Source: Chloroflexota bacterium
Lineage (GTDB): Bacteria > Chloroflexota > Anaerolineae > Anaerolineales > UBA11579
Direction: 5' to 3'
Assembly: GCA_016191875.1 (NCBI GenBank)
Contig: JACPVG010000029.1
Location: forward strand, 373,516-437,515
DNA length: 64,000 nt
Shown here piece after piece: positions 7,420 to 15,662 of this stretch. Position 1 is the stretch's first letter, and every line of letters starts with the position of its first letter. Under the pieces are notes generated by a model that was not told the origin of the DNA, made no database searches, and saw only the letters and a program-made list of their open reading frames with translations. The position numbers and the translations under genes were made by a program.

Positions 7420-9165
7420 TCAGGCCTGCTCAGGCTGGCGCAGTGCGATCGCATCGGTGGGACACACCTGGGCGCAGACAGTGCAGGCGGTGCACTCTGC
7501 CGCTTCTATCCATGGGAAACCCTGCTCGGTGCGCTTTATGGCCGGGCACCAGACCCGGAAGCAGGCATCGCATTTGGTACAAAGCTCTTCTTCGACGACA
7601 TACGGAACGATGTCGCGCCGTTTCATCTCCGGCAGCTGCTGGCACGGGCCTTGAGCGATCACCACGGCTGGTCCGGGGTGGGCGAGAGCCTGGTTGATAG
7701 CCCGGAAGACCTGTTTGCGCTGCCAGGTGTCAACGACCTGAACCTGCTCAACCCCGGCGGCCTGAACGAGCCGGGCCAGGTCAAGCCGGGGGGTGTGCTC
7801 ACCGAACAGGTTTGTTCCAGCGGCCGGGTTCGACTGGGCGCCGGTCATGCCGGTCGCTGAGTTGTCGAGGATGATGAGGGTCAGCCGGCTGCCGTTGTAC
7901 ACGGCATCGATCAGCGCGGGGATGCCGGCGTGTATGAAGGTCGAATCGCCAATGACCGCTGCAACGCGGTCGTGGCCGGCGCGTTCGAGGCCGATGGCGG
8001 TGCCAATGCTGGCCCCCATGCAAAAGGTGGTGTGTTCCGCCTCGTAAGGCGGTAACGCGCCCATGGTGTAACAGCCGATGTCGCCGGCGACGATGACCTT
8101 AAGCTGCCGCAGGACGCTGAACACGGTGCGGTGCCCGCAGCCCACGCACATCATGGGCGGGCGCGGGAGGATCGGCGCGCCGGTGGTCAGGGGTTGGGGA
8201 ATGTCACCCAGCGCCAGCGATTGCCGTAGGCGGCCGGGGGAGTATTCACCGATGACGCCAAAGAGTTCTTTGCCGCCAAGATTCGATATCCCGAGGCTGC
8301 GCATGTATTCTTCGATGAAGGGTTCGCCTTCTTCCACGAGATAAACGGTTGAATGGCGCTCACAGAATTCTCTGAGCAGTCGGGGCGGCAGCGGAAACGT
8401 CATGCCGAGCCGCAGGATTGCGGCCTGCGGCAGCACCTCCTTGACGTACTGATAGGCGATGCCGGAGGTAACCACGCCAATCTCGCCATCTGGCCGTTCG
8501 ATGCGATTGTGTGGGCAGGTTTCAGCGTACTCTTGCAACTGGGCGAGGCGGGCTTCGACCCGGGGCCGCAGCAGCTTGCGGTAGATGGGCACAGAAAACC
8601 GTTTGGGGTCCGGCTCGAATGGCCGCTGGTCGATTGGCGTGCGTTCGCCAACCTGCACCAGCCCCTTGTGATGTGCCAGGCGAGTCGTAGTACGGAGCAT
8701 GACCGGCGTACTGAATTTTTCGGAGAGTTCGAATGCGGCCAGCACGAAATCGCGGCATTCCTGGGCATCCGAGGGTTCCAGAACAGGGACTTTGCCCATT
8801 CGGGCGAGATAGCGGTTGTCCTGCTCGTTCTGGGAGGAATGCATACCCGGATCGTCGGCGGAGACGATTAAGAAGCCGCCATTCGTGCCGGCATACGGGA
8901 AGACCATGAAGGCATCCGCGGCGACATTCAGGCCGACGTGCTTCATGGTGACGAGAACACGCAAGCCACCGATGGCAGCTCCCATCCCTTCTTCGAAGGC
9001 GACTTTCTCATTCGTCGACCAGCGCGGGTGAGTATCCGGAAAGCGGGCGGCAAGGGTCTCGATGATCTCCGTGCTGGGCGTGCCGGGATAGCCGGCGGCA
9101 AAGGCGACTCCGGCTTCCCAGGCGCCGCGGGCGATAGCCTGGTTACCCAACAGCAATTCGCTCAT
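7420..9165 (-). CDS. iorA: Indolepyruvate (arylpyruvate):ferredoxin oxidoreductase, alpha subunit with C-terminal 2[4Fe-4S] ferredoxin domain
   Basis: 581 residues, near the usual IorA length. The N-terminal pyrimidine domain has [26 protein letters not shown] and WSTNEKVAFEEG. A central part carries PPRPPMMCVGCGHR, and the thiamine diphosphate domain shows GDIGCYTMG and GDSTFIHAGI followed by LDNSATGMTGAQ. The last 60 residues hold two Cys clusters, CTKCDACFRVWCP and CTACTVCAQVCP, which bind two [4Fe-4S] clusters. ATG 9165 is chosen for AAGGA six bases upstream; it overlaps the amidohydrolase end by 23 bases. The built-in ferredoxin domain matters here because no free ferredoxin gene is seen in the operon. 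Confidence 0.93.
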   Translation of the reverse strand: MSELLLGNQAIARGAWEAGVAFAAGYPGTPSTEIIETLAARFPDTHPRWSTNEKVAFEEGMGAAIGGLRVLVTMKHVGLNVAADAFMVFPYAGTNGGFLIVSADDPGMHSSQNEQDNRYLARMGKVPVLEPSDAQECRDFVLAAFELSEKFSTPVMLRTTTRLAHHKGLVQVGERTPIDQRPFEPDPKRFSVPIYRKLLRPRVEARLAQLQEYAETCPHNRIERPDGEIGVVTSGIAYQYVKEVLPQAAILRLGMTFPLPPRLLREFCERHSTVYLVEEGEPFIEEYMRSLGISNLGGKELFGVIGEYSPGRLRQSLALGDIPQPLTTGAPILPRPPMMCVGCGHRTVFSVLRQLKVIVAGDIGCYTMGALPPYEAEHTTFCMGASIGTAIGLERAGHDRVAAVIGDSTFIHAGIPALIDAVYNGSRLTLIILDNSATGMTGAQSNPAAGTNLFGEHTPRLDLARLVQAAGVEQVQVVDTWQRKQVFRAINQALAHPGPAVVIAQGPCQQLPEMKRRDIVPYVVEEELCTKCDACFRVWCPAIKRTEQGFPWIEAAECTACTVCAQVCPTDAIALRQPEQA

Positions 9166-10039
9166 CGGCATTCCTTTCAGCAGTTCCATTCAGTCGCAGC
9201 AGACGGGCGGCGTTGCCATACAGGATGGCCTGACGCGTCTCAACGGGCAGGTCCAGCTCATGGATCGCTTCAACGTTACGGCGCATATCGGGGTTGCCGG
9301 GCCAGTCCGAGCCGTATATGACCTTGTCGGCCAGTTCCCCCAGGCGCGGGAAGTAGTCGAGGAGTTTCTTGGCGGGTAGCCCCGACACTTCCAGGTAGAC
9401 ATTGGGGTGGCGGCGCGCCAGCCAGAAAGCCTGTTCGTACCAGAATGGCCGGCCACTGTGAGCCATGACGATTGGCAGTTCGGGGAAGTCGATCGCCACG
9501 TCGTCTAGCAAAAGCGGATCAGCATATTTGATTCGGGCGCCCTTGAAAATGGACGAACCGGTATGGACGAGCATGACCAGGCCGAGTTCCTGGGCGCGGG
9601 CGTAGAGCGGATAGAGCCGAGCGTCGTTTGGGGCGTGATGCTGGTACGGCGGATAGACCTTGATGCCGGCAAAACCGTAGCGCTCGACCAAGCGAGTGAG
9701 TTCTGCGGCGAGATCGTTCACGATAAAGGGATTGATGCTGGCAAACGGGAGCAAACGCCCGCGCGCCCCGGCAGCCGGATCCGCCAGGGCATTGGCCTCC
9801 CGGCAAAACCGCCCCACATATTCGTTATCGGCCACCCCGGTGGTGACCGGGGAAACCTCTGCCAGCCCCACGGCGACATCCACGTCATGTTTCTGGAGGA
9901 AGGCGCGTATTGCGGGCGGGGTGAGCACTTCCGTCATATGGGCGATTAGATCGCCCGAGTAGTTGGCGCTCATCCATTCCATGACCCAGGAATGTTCGTG
10001 CTCTGGGCGGCTGAGGTGAACGTGAAAATCGATGATCAT
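9143..10039 (-). CDS. Amidohydrolase_2 family (ACMSD-like) metal-dependent hydrolase or decarboxylase
   Basis: 298 residues with a TIM-barrel metal site: DFHVHLS (HxH) at residues 4-10, [11 protein letters not shown] near 125, LVHTGSS near 160, IVMAHSG near 190 and [11 protein letters not shown] near 245. This pattern fits amidohydrolase_2, which includes carboxymuconate-semialdehyde, resorcylate and related decarboxylases as well as hydrolases and hydratases. The start overlaps had by four bases (ATGA type), so the two are probably translationally coupled. It is not part of the textbook benzoyl-CoA pathway. It could decarboxylate or hydrolyse a hydroxylated aromatic acid or a ring-cleavage product; the substrate cannot be read from sequence. 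Confidence 0.85.
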   Translation of the reverse strand: MIIDFHVHLSRPEHEHSWVMEWMSANYSGDLIAHMTEVLTPPAIRAFLQKHDVDVAVGLAEVSPVTTGVADNEYVGRFCREANALADPAAGARGRLLPFASINPFIVNDLAAELTRLVERYGFAGIKVYPPYQHHAPNDARLYPLYARAQELGLVMLVHTGSSIFKGARIKYADPLLLDDVAIDFPELPIVMAHSGRPFWYEQAFWLARRHPNVYLEVSGLPAKKLLDYFPRLGELADKVIYGSDWPGNPDMRRNVEAIHELDLPVETRQAILYGNAARLLRLNGTAERNADERIAVG

Positions 10040-11061
10040 GGCACAACGACCGACCGGAGACCCAGACCGGAACGCAGGTGATCAAAAGCGCTGTTAATCT
10101 CATCGAGAGAAAAGCGTTGCGACACCAGTTCCGCCACCCGGATGCGCCCCTGGCGGGCAAGTTGGATGACGCGCGGATAGTCCACCGGGCGGCAGCCTAG
10201 GGAACCAACGATTTCCAGCTCGCGGTACATCACGCGCCCGCTGTTGAGTGTCATCGATTCGGAGGCATAGCCGACCATCACCAGACGGCCGCCGGTGCGC
10301 AGCGAGTTCAGGGCCTGTTCCTGCACGCGCGGGTGACCGATGGCTTCAAAGGCGATGTCCGCGCCGCCGCGGCCGGCCAGTGTGCGAATTTCCTTGTCCA
10401 CGCGTTCGACCTCAGCGCTATTGATAACGGCCGCCGCGCCCAGCGTGCGCGCCGCCTCCAGCTTTTCGGCAAGGATGTCCACCGCGATGACGTTGGCCCC
10501 CAGTGCGGCCGCAATCTGGACGATGTTGAGGCCAATGCCCCCGCAGCCGAATATCACGACCTGGTCGCCGGGTTTGACCTGGCCACGGTTGACGACCGCA
10601 TGGTAGGGCGTGGTGATGGCATCAGCGATGATGGCGCCTTCAATCAGCGGGATTTCGTCGGGCAGCGCAAAAATATCCTTGGCGGGCGCGAGAATGAACT
10701 CGGCGTAGCCCCCATCCACATTGTTGCCAAACATGATCATGCGCTCACAGATGTTCTCGCGGCCGGTGCGGCACATCGCGCATTCGCCGCAACCGTACAC
10801 CGCCGGAAGGAGAACACGGTCTCCTTCGCGCCAGGAAGCGACCTGCGGCCCAAGCGCGGCGATGGTTCCGGCGACTTCATGGCCGAGCACCAGCGGCGGA
10901 GGTTTGAACGTCGGCGTGCCATGATCGATATAGTGCAGGTCGGTGTGGCACAGCCCGCAGGCGGCAACCCGCACCAGGACCTGGCCGGGGCCGGGTTGGG
11001 GGGTCGGCCACTCTTCAACCCGCAGGGGTTCGTGGGGGGCGTGGAACACAGCAGCTTTCAT
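10036..11061 (-). CDS. had: Zinc-dependent medium-chain dehydrogenase, probable 6-hydroxycyclohex-1-ene-1-carbonyl-CoA dehydrogenase
   Basis: 341 residues with all zinc-MDR marks: catalytic zinc site CGLCHTD and LGHEVAG, structural zinc site [15 protein letters not shown], and Rossmann loop FGCGGIGLN near 175. In the benzoyl-CoA pathway Had oxidises the hydroxyl group made by the dienoyl-CoA hydratase, with NAD+, giving the substrate of Oah. The operon context (bcr, dch, oah) makes this assignment likely. The protein is somewhat shorter than the Had enzymes I recall (about 368 residues), so a related alcohol dehydrogenase is the alternative. Start ATG 11061 begins the typical MKAAVFH sequence, 22 bases after the thiolase. 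Confidence 0.82.
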   Translation of the reverse strand: MKAAVFHAPHEPLRVEEWPTPQPGPGQVLVRVAACGLCHTDLHYIDHGTPTFKPPPLVLGHEVAGTIAALGPQVASWREGDRVLLPAVYGCGECAMCRTGRENICERMIMFGNNVDGGYAEFILAPAKDIFALPDEIPLIEGAIIADAITTPYHAVVNRGQVKPGDQVVIFGCGGIGLNIVQIAAALGANVIAVDILAEKLEAARTLGAAAVINSAEVERVDKEIRTLAGRGGADIAFEAIGHPRVQEQALNSLRTGGRLVMVGYASESMTLNSGRVMYRELEIVGSLGCRPVDYPRVIQLARQGRIRVAELVSQRFSLDEINSAFDHLRSGLGLRSVVVP

Positions 11062-11083
11062 CGCAAGAGTTCTCCAAACCGCC

Positions 11084-12295
11084 TCAAGCCGGGCCCACTT
11101 CCAGGACGATGACGGCAGCGGTATCACCGGCGGCGCAGCCCGTGAACAGGCCATGCCCTCCGCCGAGCAGCACCAACTCCTCGATAAGTTCGATGACCAG
11201 GCGCATACCGGTGGGGCCTTGAGGATGCCCCCAGATGAGCGACGAACCGTAGTTGTTCATGCATTCCAGCGGAATGCCAAACTCCCGGCTGAGGTAGATG
11301 TCGTTGACCGCGAAGGGGTTGTGGGTCTTGATCGCCTTGATCTGCTCCAGGGTCAGGCCGGCGGAGGCGAGGGCGCGGCGCACGGTGGGAGCATTGGCTT
11401 TTGGCATGTGGCCCTTCTCGGCGCGACCCTCGGCGAAGGCCAGGATGCGGATCTCGATTTTGGGATCACGGCTCAACTCACGCGCCTGAGCGCGGTCGGT
11501 GATGACCATCCCGGCGTTGCCATCCGCCGGAAATGTCTGTCCGCCATAGGTGACGCTGCCCTCCGGCAGAACCGGCTTGAGCCTGGCCAGACCTTCGGCT
11601 GAGGTGGGGAAGATGCCTTCATCCGCCAACACGGTTGCTACGACTTTGCGGCCGGTGGGGTTGACCTCCACCGGCGAGATCATGTAGCGCTTATGGAAGG
11701 CGCCATCATCGGCGAGGGCGTTCTGGTACTGTGCATGCCGCAGTAGAACAACTTCATGTTGTTGTTGGGTGGTGATGTTGAATTCCCGGGCCACCCGCTC
11801 GGCAGTTTGAATCATGCTGTTGCCGGCATGCGGGTCGAATTCAAAGTTGTCCAGCACCCAGTTTTCACAGTCCGGCCGGCCGCCCGGCGCCAGCGGGTTG
11901 GGGTAGAGGACTTGGGGTCCGTTGGAGGTGCGGTCGGCGGTGATGCACAGGAGAGTGGCGGGAGCGCCGTTGGAGGCTTCGACCTCCATGGCGGCGCTGC
12001 CGATCACTCGGGCGGAGGTGGCGCAGGCCTGGGCAAACGCCGGGCCGGTCAACTCTTCGGCGCCGAGCATGGCGGCCAGCCAGGGCGCGCTGTAAAGGGC
12101 ATGTTTCGCCGGGATGGTCATGCCGAGATACAGGCTGGTGAACGTATGGGGATCGATCTGGCGTTCGGCCAGGGCCCTGGAGGCGATTTCGCCGGCAAAG
12201 CGGATGGCGTGCAAGCTGGCAAAGCTGCCCTGCCATTTGGCAAACGGCGAACTCCAGTAGCCACCATAAGGGATGTAGGGTTTCTGATAGGGCAT
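11084..12295 (-). CDS. Acetyl-CoA acyltransferase (thiolase)
   Basis: 403 residues of the thiolase fold. The nucleophilic cysteine lies in [11 protein letters not shown] near residue 90, the catalytic histidine in [12 protein letters not shown] near 350, and the second cysteine in [12 protein letters not shown] near 385, where many thiolases have CxGGG. It probably splits a 3-oxoacyl-CoA, such as 3-oxopimeloyl-CoA, to acetyl-CoA plus a shortened acyl-CoA after ring opening. ATG 12295 follows GGGAG; a TTG two codons earlier is less likely. It lies ten bases after the SDR gene, consistent with the last step of beta-oxidation. The altered second-cysteine loop leaves substrate preference open. 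Confidence 0.87.
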   Translation of the reverse strand: MPYQKPYIPYGGYWSSPFAKWQGSFASLHAIRFAGEIASRALAERQIDPHTFTSLYLGMTIPAKHALYSAPWLAAMLGAEELTGPAFAQACATSARVIGSAAMEVEASNGAPATLLCITADRTSNGPQVLYPNPLAPGGRPDCENWVLDNFEFDPHAGNSMIQTAERVAREFNITTQQQHEVVLLRHAQYQNALADDGAFHKRYMISPVEVNPTGRKVVATVLADEGIFPTSAEGLARLKPVLPEGSVTYGGQTFPADGNAGMVITDRAQARELSRDPKIEIRILAFAEGRAEKGHMPKANAPTVRRALASAGLTLEQIKAIKTHNPFAVNDIYLSREFGIPLECMNNYGSSLIWGHPQGPTGMRLVIELIEELVLLGGGHGLFTGCAAGDTAAVIVLEVGPA

Positions 12296-12305
12296 GTGCA
12301 ACTCC

Positions 12306-13079
12306 CTAGGCGCCAGCGGTCAGACCGCCATCGATGAAGATGACCTGGCCGGTGATGTAGGCCGCTTCACGGCTGGCGAGAAAGACATGCAGGGCAGCCA
12401 CTTCTTCTGGCTCGGCCATACGACCGAAGGGGATTTCCGCCAACAGGTCGGTCATCACCTTTTCCGGGATGGTGCTGGTCATGCGGGTATTGACGCCGCC
12501 GGGAGCCACGCAATTGACGCCAATGCCGTAGCGTGCCCATTCCAACGCGAGGGTTTTGGTGAGGCCAATGACGCCCGCTTTGGAAGCGGAGTAGTTGGCC
12601 TGGCCGATGTTGCCAAGCGCGGCCACCGAGGCGGTATTGACAATCCGACCCCTGCGCTGTTGGATCATGGGCACGGCGACGGATTGAGCGCACAGCCAGG
12701 TGCCTTTGAGATTTACCTCCAGAACGGCATCCCACTGTTCTTCAGGCATCAGGCGGACGTCGCCATCCTTGATGCGGGTGGTGAGTCCATCGCGTGTGAT
12801 GCCGGCGTTGTTGATCAGAATATCGAGCTGCCCAAAGTGGTCGAGGGCCGCTGCCACCATGCGCTCAACCTCGGCGCGCTGAGCGACATTGGCGGTCACA
12901 AGCAGGGCCGCCTGGGGGTCCGGCAGCGCGGCCTGGGTTTCGGCCAGACAATCCGGGTCGATATCTGCGAGCGCCAGCCGGGCGCCTTCACCGGCGAACC
13001 GAATGGCTGTGGCGCGTCCGATGCCGTTGCCGGCGCCGGTGATCAAGGCTACCTGGTCTTTGAGAATCATGGGTTTCAT
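12306..13079 (-). CDS. Short-chain dehydrogenase (FabG/3-hydroxyacyl-CoA dehydrogenase type)
   Basis: 257 residues of the classical SDR family: TGAGNGIGRA (cofactor loop) near residue 13, ILINNAGITRDGLTTR near 90, catalytic Ser in VNTASVAA near 145 and YSASKAG (Tyr and Lys) near 158, ending in ITGQVIFIDGGL. The start ATG overlaps the MaoC stop (ATGA), so the two are probably coupled. An alternative ATG is at 13070. The likely job is oxidation of a 3-hydroxyacyl-CoA made by the MaoC protein, just before thiolysis. FabG-type enzymes usually act on (R)-3-hydroxyacyl substrates, which suits a MaoC partner. Confidence 0.87.
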   Translation of the reverse strand: MKPMILKDQVALITGAGNGIGRATAIRFAGEGARLALADIDPDCLAETQAALPDPQAALLVTANVAQRAEVERMVAAALDHFGQLDILINNAGITRDGLTTRIKDGDVRLMPEEQWDAVLEVNLKGTWLCAQSVAVPMIQQRRGRIVNTASVAALGNIGQANYSASKAGVIGLTKTLALEWARYGIGVNCVAPGGVNTRMTSTIPEKVMTDLLAEIPFGRMAEPEEVAALHVFLASREAAYITGQVIFIDGGLTAGA

Positions 13080-13540
13080 CCTTTGCCGTTGTTGCCGGAG
13101 CGCATGAGCAGGGTCCACTCCCCGTCCTGAACCACTTCATTCTTCTGGTTGAGAACGCGGGCGGAGAAGCACACCACTCCCCGATCCGGTTTGGAGGTTG
13201 GTTTTTTCTCACTGACTTCAAGTTCCAGATGGATGGTGTCGCCGAAGTGAACCGGCCCTTTATAGCGAATAATCTGTTCCAGCAAGGCCAGCGTGGTGCC
13301 TTCAAAGACACCGGTCCAGTTTGCCATGCCGGTCGCCATGGCCTGGACCAGCATGCCGTGGGCAATGCGCTCGCCAAACGGCGTCTGCCGGCCGAATTCG
13401 GCATCTGTATGCAGGGGGTTGAAATCGCCGGAAAGGCCGGCGAAAGCAACGACATCTGTCTCCGTCACCGTGCGAGACTGGGAGGCGAAGCAATCGCCGA
13501 GTTGGAATTGGTCAAAGGTCAGTCCGCGGGTCTGGTGCAT
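13076..13540 (-). CDS. MaoC-like hotdog dehydratase/enoyl-CoA hydratase
   Basis: 154 residues. The hydratase motif is clear: FAGLSGDFNPLHTDAEFG near residues 33-50 carries the Asp and His dyad, followed by RIAHGMLVQAMATG. Enzymes of this family hydrate 2-enoyl-CoA to (R)-3-hydroxyacyl-CoA. AGGAG lies eight bases before ATG 13540, and the stop overlaps the SDR start. With the SDR and thiolase it makes a compact beta-oxidation set, probably for the C7 dicarboxyl-CoA released by Oah or for an aromatic side chain (inference). Confidence 0.87.
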   Translation of the reverse strand: MHQTRGLTFDQFQLGDCFASQSRTVTETDVVAFAGLSGDFNPLHTDAEFGRQTPFGERIAHGMLVQAMATGMANWTGVFEGTTLALLEQIIRYKGPVHFGDTIHLELEVSEKKPTSKPDRGVVCFSARVLNQKNEVVQDGEWTLLMRSGNNGKG

Positions 13541-13552
13541 CGTTTCATTCTC

Positions 13553-14326
13553 CTATTCGTGTTTCCATTCGGGCGTGCGTTTTTCCATGAAGGCGGATAG
13601 CCCTTCGCGGGCATCGTGGGTTTGCATCAGATCGTTCAGGTACAACTGTTCAAGGTCTTGCAGGTTGGCCAGGCCGCCGGCGGCGCCAAGTCGCAGGGCG
13701 CGTTTGTTCAGCGTGAGCGCGGCGCGACTGAGCTTCGCCAGTTCAGCCGCCTTTTCGTGCGCCCAGGCGTGGACCGATTGGGCCGGGACGACGGCGTTGA
13801 CCATCCTCAATTGGAGGGCGCGTTCAGCGTCAATGGGCTGGCCGGTCAGGAGCAATTCGGCTGCCGCGTGGGAGCCGATCAGGCGCGGCAAGAGAGCGGC
13901 GGCGATGGGCGCAAGGGCCGCCAGCTGAACCTCGGGCTGCCCCAATCGCGCTTCGCCGGCCAGCACGCTGATATCGCAACACAACGCCAGTTCGCAGCCG
14001 CCGCCCAGGGCATGCCCGTGAATTGCCGCCAGGGTCGGAACCGGGAAGTCCATCAAAGCCAGACAGACGCGGTGGAAGAGCGGAATCATCTCGCCAACGC
14101 GTTCAGGGGTGTGCTCGGCGACGTCCACCCCGGCCGAAAAGTACTTGCCGGCGGCCTGAAGGATGAGGACGCGCACCGACGCATCCGCCCCCAATTCGTG
14201 AAGAAACTGTTCCATTGCGCGCAACGTGGCGATGTCAAGAATGTTAAGCGGCGGGCGATCCAGCGTAAGGACGGCGCTCCCGGCTTTCAGCTCCAGGGTG
14301 AGCGGTGGCGTTGCTTGAACCATCAT
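13553..14326 (-). CDS. dch: Enoyl-CoA hydratase family, probable cyclohexa-1,5-diene-1-carbonyl-CoA hydratase
   Basis: 257 residues, close to characterised dienoyl-CoA hydratases (258 in Thauera, from memory). Crotonase features: oxyanion-hole segments AGKYFSAGVDVAEH near residue 65 and HGHALGGGCELALCCD near 105. The sequence ends in the usual EGLSAFMEKRTPEWKHE. Dch adds water to the dienoyl-CoA made by benzoyl-CoA reductase. Start ATG 14326 (second ATG 14323) follows AAGG. An in-frame extension to 14473 is open but lacks a ribosome binding site and looks non-coding. It is the first gene after the only sizeable gap in the operon. Another crotonase activity cannot be excluded, but oah and bcr nearby favour Dch. 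Confidence 0.82.
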   Translation of the reverse strand: MMVQATPPLTLELKAGSAVLTLDRPPLNILDIATLRAMEQFLHELGADASVRVLILQAAGKYFSAGVDVAEHTPERVGEMIPLFHRVCLALMDFPVPTLAAIHGHALGGGCELALCCDISVLAGEARLGQPEVQLAALAPIAAALLPRLIGSHAAAELLLTGQPIDAERALQLRMVNAVVPAQSVHAWAHEKAAELAKLSRAALTLNKRALRLGAAGGLANLQDLEQLYLNDLMQTHDAREGLSAFMEKRTPEWKHE

Positions 14327-14560
14327 TTGCCTTCTGCTCCTTTTCCAAATCAGCCCGGTCTGGCTGAAATCTGTTTTGATATAATCAATGCGGACCGAGC
14401 GATAGAACAACGGCGACCGGTCTTTGGCCAGCGATTGCCATTTGTGCAGTCCCAGAACCTTCCCGCAAGCCAAAGGTTCCTGTCGGGCTGGTGGGCTGTT
14501 GCTGCAGCCGCCAGCAAGAATGTGGTCCGCTCCAACGGAGGAAGCCCGAAAGGGCTTCCT
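14327..14560 (-). other. 234-base gap inside the aromatic operon
   Basis: This is the largest non-coding stretch between position 1 and 20985. It holds a strong hairpin at its oah-proximal edge (14538-14561), a weaker one around 14341-14364 (AATCAGCC with GGCTGA), and an AT-rich stretch near 14375-14385 that could contain a -10 element for dch. No convincing -35 box or small gene is seen. It may split the operon into a bcr-oah unit and a dch-to-ligase unit. Confidence 0.4.
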
Positions 14561-14561
14561 C
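14538..14561 (-). terminator. Hairpin overlapping the oah stop codon
   Basis: A perfect 10-bp stem, GAGGAAGCCC with GGGCTTCCTC, closes a four-base loop (GAAA on the plus strand, TTTC in the mRNA). It begins within the oah stop codon. There is no T-run after it on the minus strand, so it is either an attenuator or an RNA-processing or stability element rather than a clean intrinsic terminator. Confidence 0.5.
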
Positions 14562-15607
14562 TACTTAACGCCATTCAGCTTGGCGCTGCACGCTCCGCAA
14601 AATTCAAACTCCTCAGGCAGACCCTGCGCCCCGCAGTCCGGGCAGGTGCGGGTATAGGGTCCCCACATGAATTCACTGCTCTTGCCATCGGCTGCGCGCT
14701 GGCGCAGTCGTCGGTAATTCGGCGAGCGTTTCTCAACAAAGGCGCTCATGCCTTCGAGAGGCTCCCATGATGCAAAGTGAACCGAGAGCCAGTCGCGGGC
14801 ATGGCCGATGGTCTGGTGCCAGGCCAGGTTCTTCCAGAAATTTGTCTGTTCTTTGGTATAGCGGACGCATTCGGGGAATTTGTCGACGAGTTCCTGGGCC
14901 AGCGCATTCACGGCGTCGTCCAGGCGGGACAGGTCGATGCGATAGCCATCCTGCTCTTTCTGGGCGGCGGCGATTTGCTCGGGGGTGGCGTGGTCAATGA
15001 AGAGGCCGTCTTTTACGACGGACGGCACGACTTCGTTCACGAGGCCCCATTCGAGGGCCTGATAAGCGGGGATCCGCCGGTTGGTCATGAGCATGTAACG
15101 CGCCCGGCGGTCGCCAACCACGATTGGAAGCCATTGAGTGGCGCCGCCGGCTGCCACGCTGCCCACACCTGTGCCGACCTGTCCGAGCCAAGCGTGTTCA
15201 GTAATGATGCCAAGGTCGCAGGCCAACTGGGACTCGTTGCCGCCGCCAGCGGCCATGCCGTTAATGCGGGCGATGACAGGTTTGCCGGCATTGAGAATGC
15301 TTTCAATGTACGTCCCGAACAGGCGCATATACTTCCAATAATCGTGGGGGGAGCGGGTATAGCGTTCCTGGTATTCCTTGACATCGCCCCCGGTGCAAAA
15401 AGCCCGGTCGCCAGCGCCGGTGAAGACGATGACGGCGACCTCGTCGTCGAAGGCGGCTTGCCGGAAGGCCAGGGCCAGTTCTTCCAGGCAATTCGTGCTG
15501 TAGGCGTTGTAGTTGTGCGGGCGGTTGATGGTTATGCGCGCGACCCAGTTGTCTTTTTCGTAGAAGATTTCTTTGAAGTCTGTTCGCTGGTGGCTGAGGA
15601 TATCCAT
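14561..15607 (-). CDS. oah: 6-oxocyclohex-1-ene-1-carbonyl-CoA hydrolase with C-terminal zinc ribbon
   Basis: 348 residues of the crotonase superfamily. Long Oah/BamA-type features are present: WVARITINRPHNYNAYS near residue 20, GDRAFCTGGDVKEYQ near 65, INGMAAGGGNESQLACDLG near 115, and VGTGVGSVAAGGATQWLP near 142. Oah adds water and opens the alicyclic ring to a 3-hydroxypimeloyl-CoA product. AGGAG lies seven bases upstream of ATG 15607. Residues 318 onwards add a CPDCGA...CGAC zinc-ribbon-like tail, which I do not recall in the characterised proteins. The stop codon lies in a strong hairpin. Family assignment is firm; the tail's role is unknown. Confidence 0.9.
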   Translation of the reverse strand: MDILSHQRTDFKEIFYEKDNWVARITINRPHNYNAYSTNCLEELALAFRQAAFDDEVAVIVFTGAGDRAFCTGGDVKEYQERYTRSPHDYWKYMRLFGTYIESILNAGKPVIARINGMAAGGGNESQLACDLGIITEHAWLGQVGTGVGSVAAGGATQWLPIVVGDRRARYMLMTNRRIPAYQALEWGLVNEVVPSVVKDGLFIDHATPEQIAAAQKEQDGYRIDLSRLDDAVNALAQELVDKFPECVRYTKEQTNFWKNLAWHQTIGHARDWLSVHFASWEPLEGMSAFVEKRSPNYRRLRQRAADGKSSEFMWGPYTRTCPDCGAQGLPEEFEFCGACSAKLNGVK

Positions 15608-15662
15608 TGCTTTGCTCCTTGCGCTCTGGGGCGGCGGATTACACGCGCGTTTCCCTGGGAAT

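Noticed and set aside
14327..14473. N-terminal extension of dch to ATG 14473
   Set aside because: The extra residues are unlike crotonases, and the region contains hairpins and a better start with AAGG at 14326.
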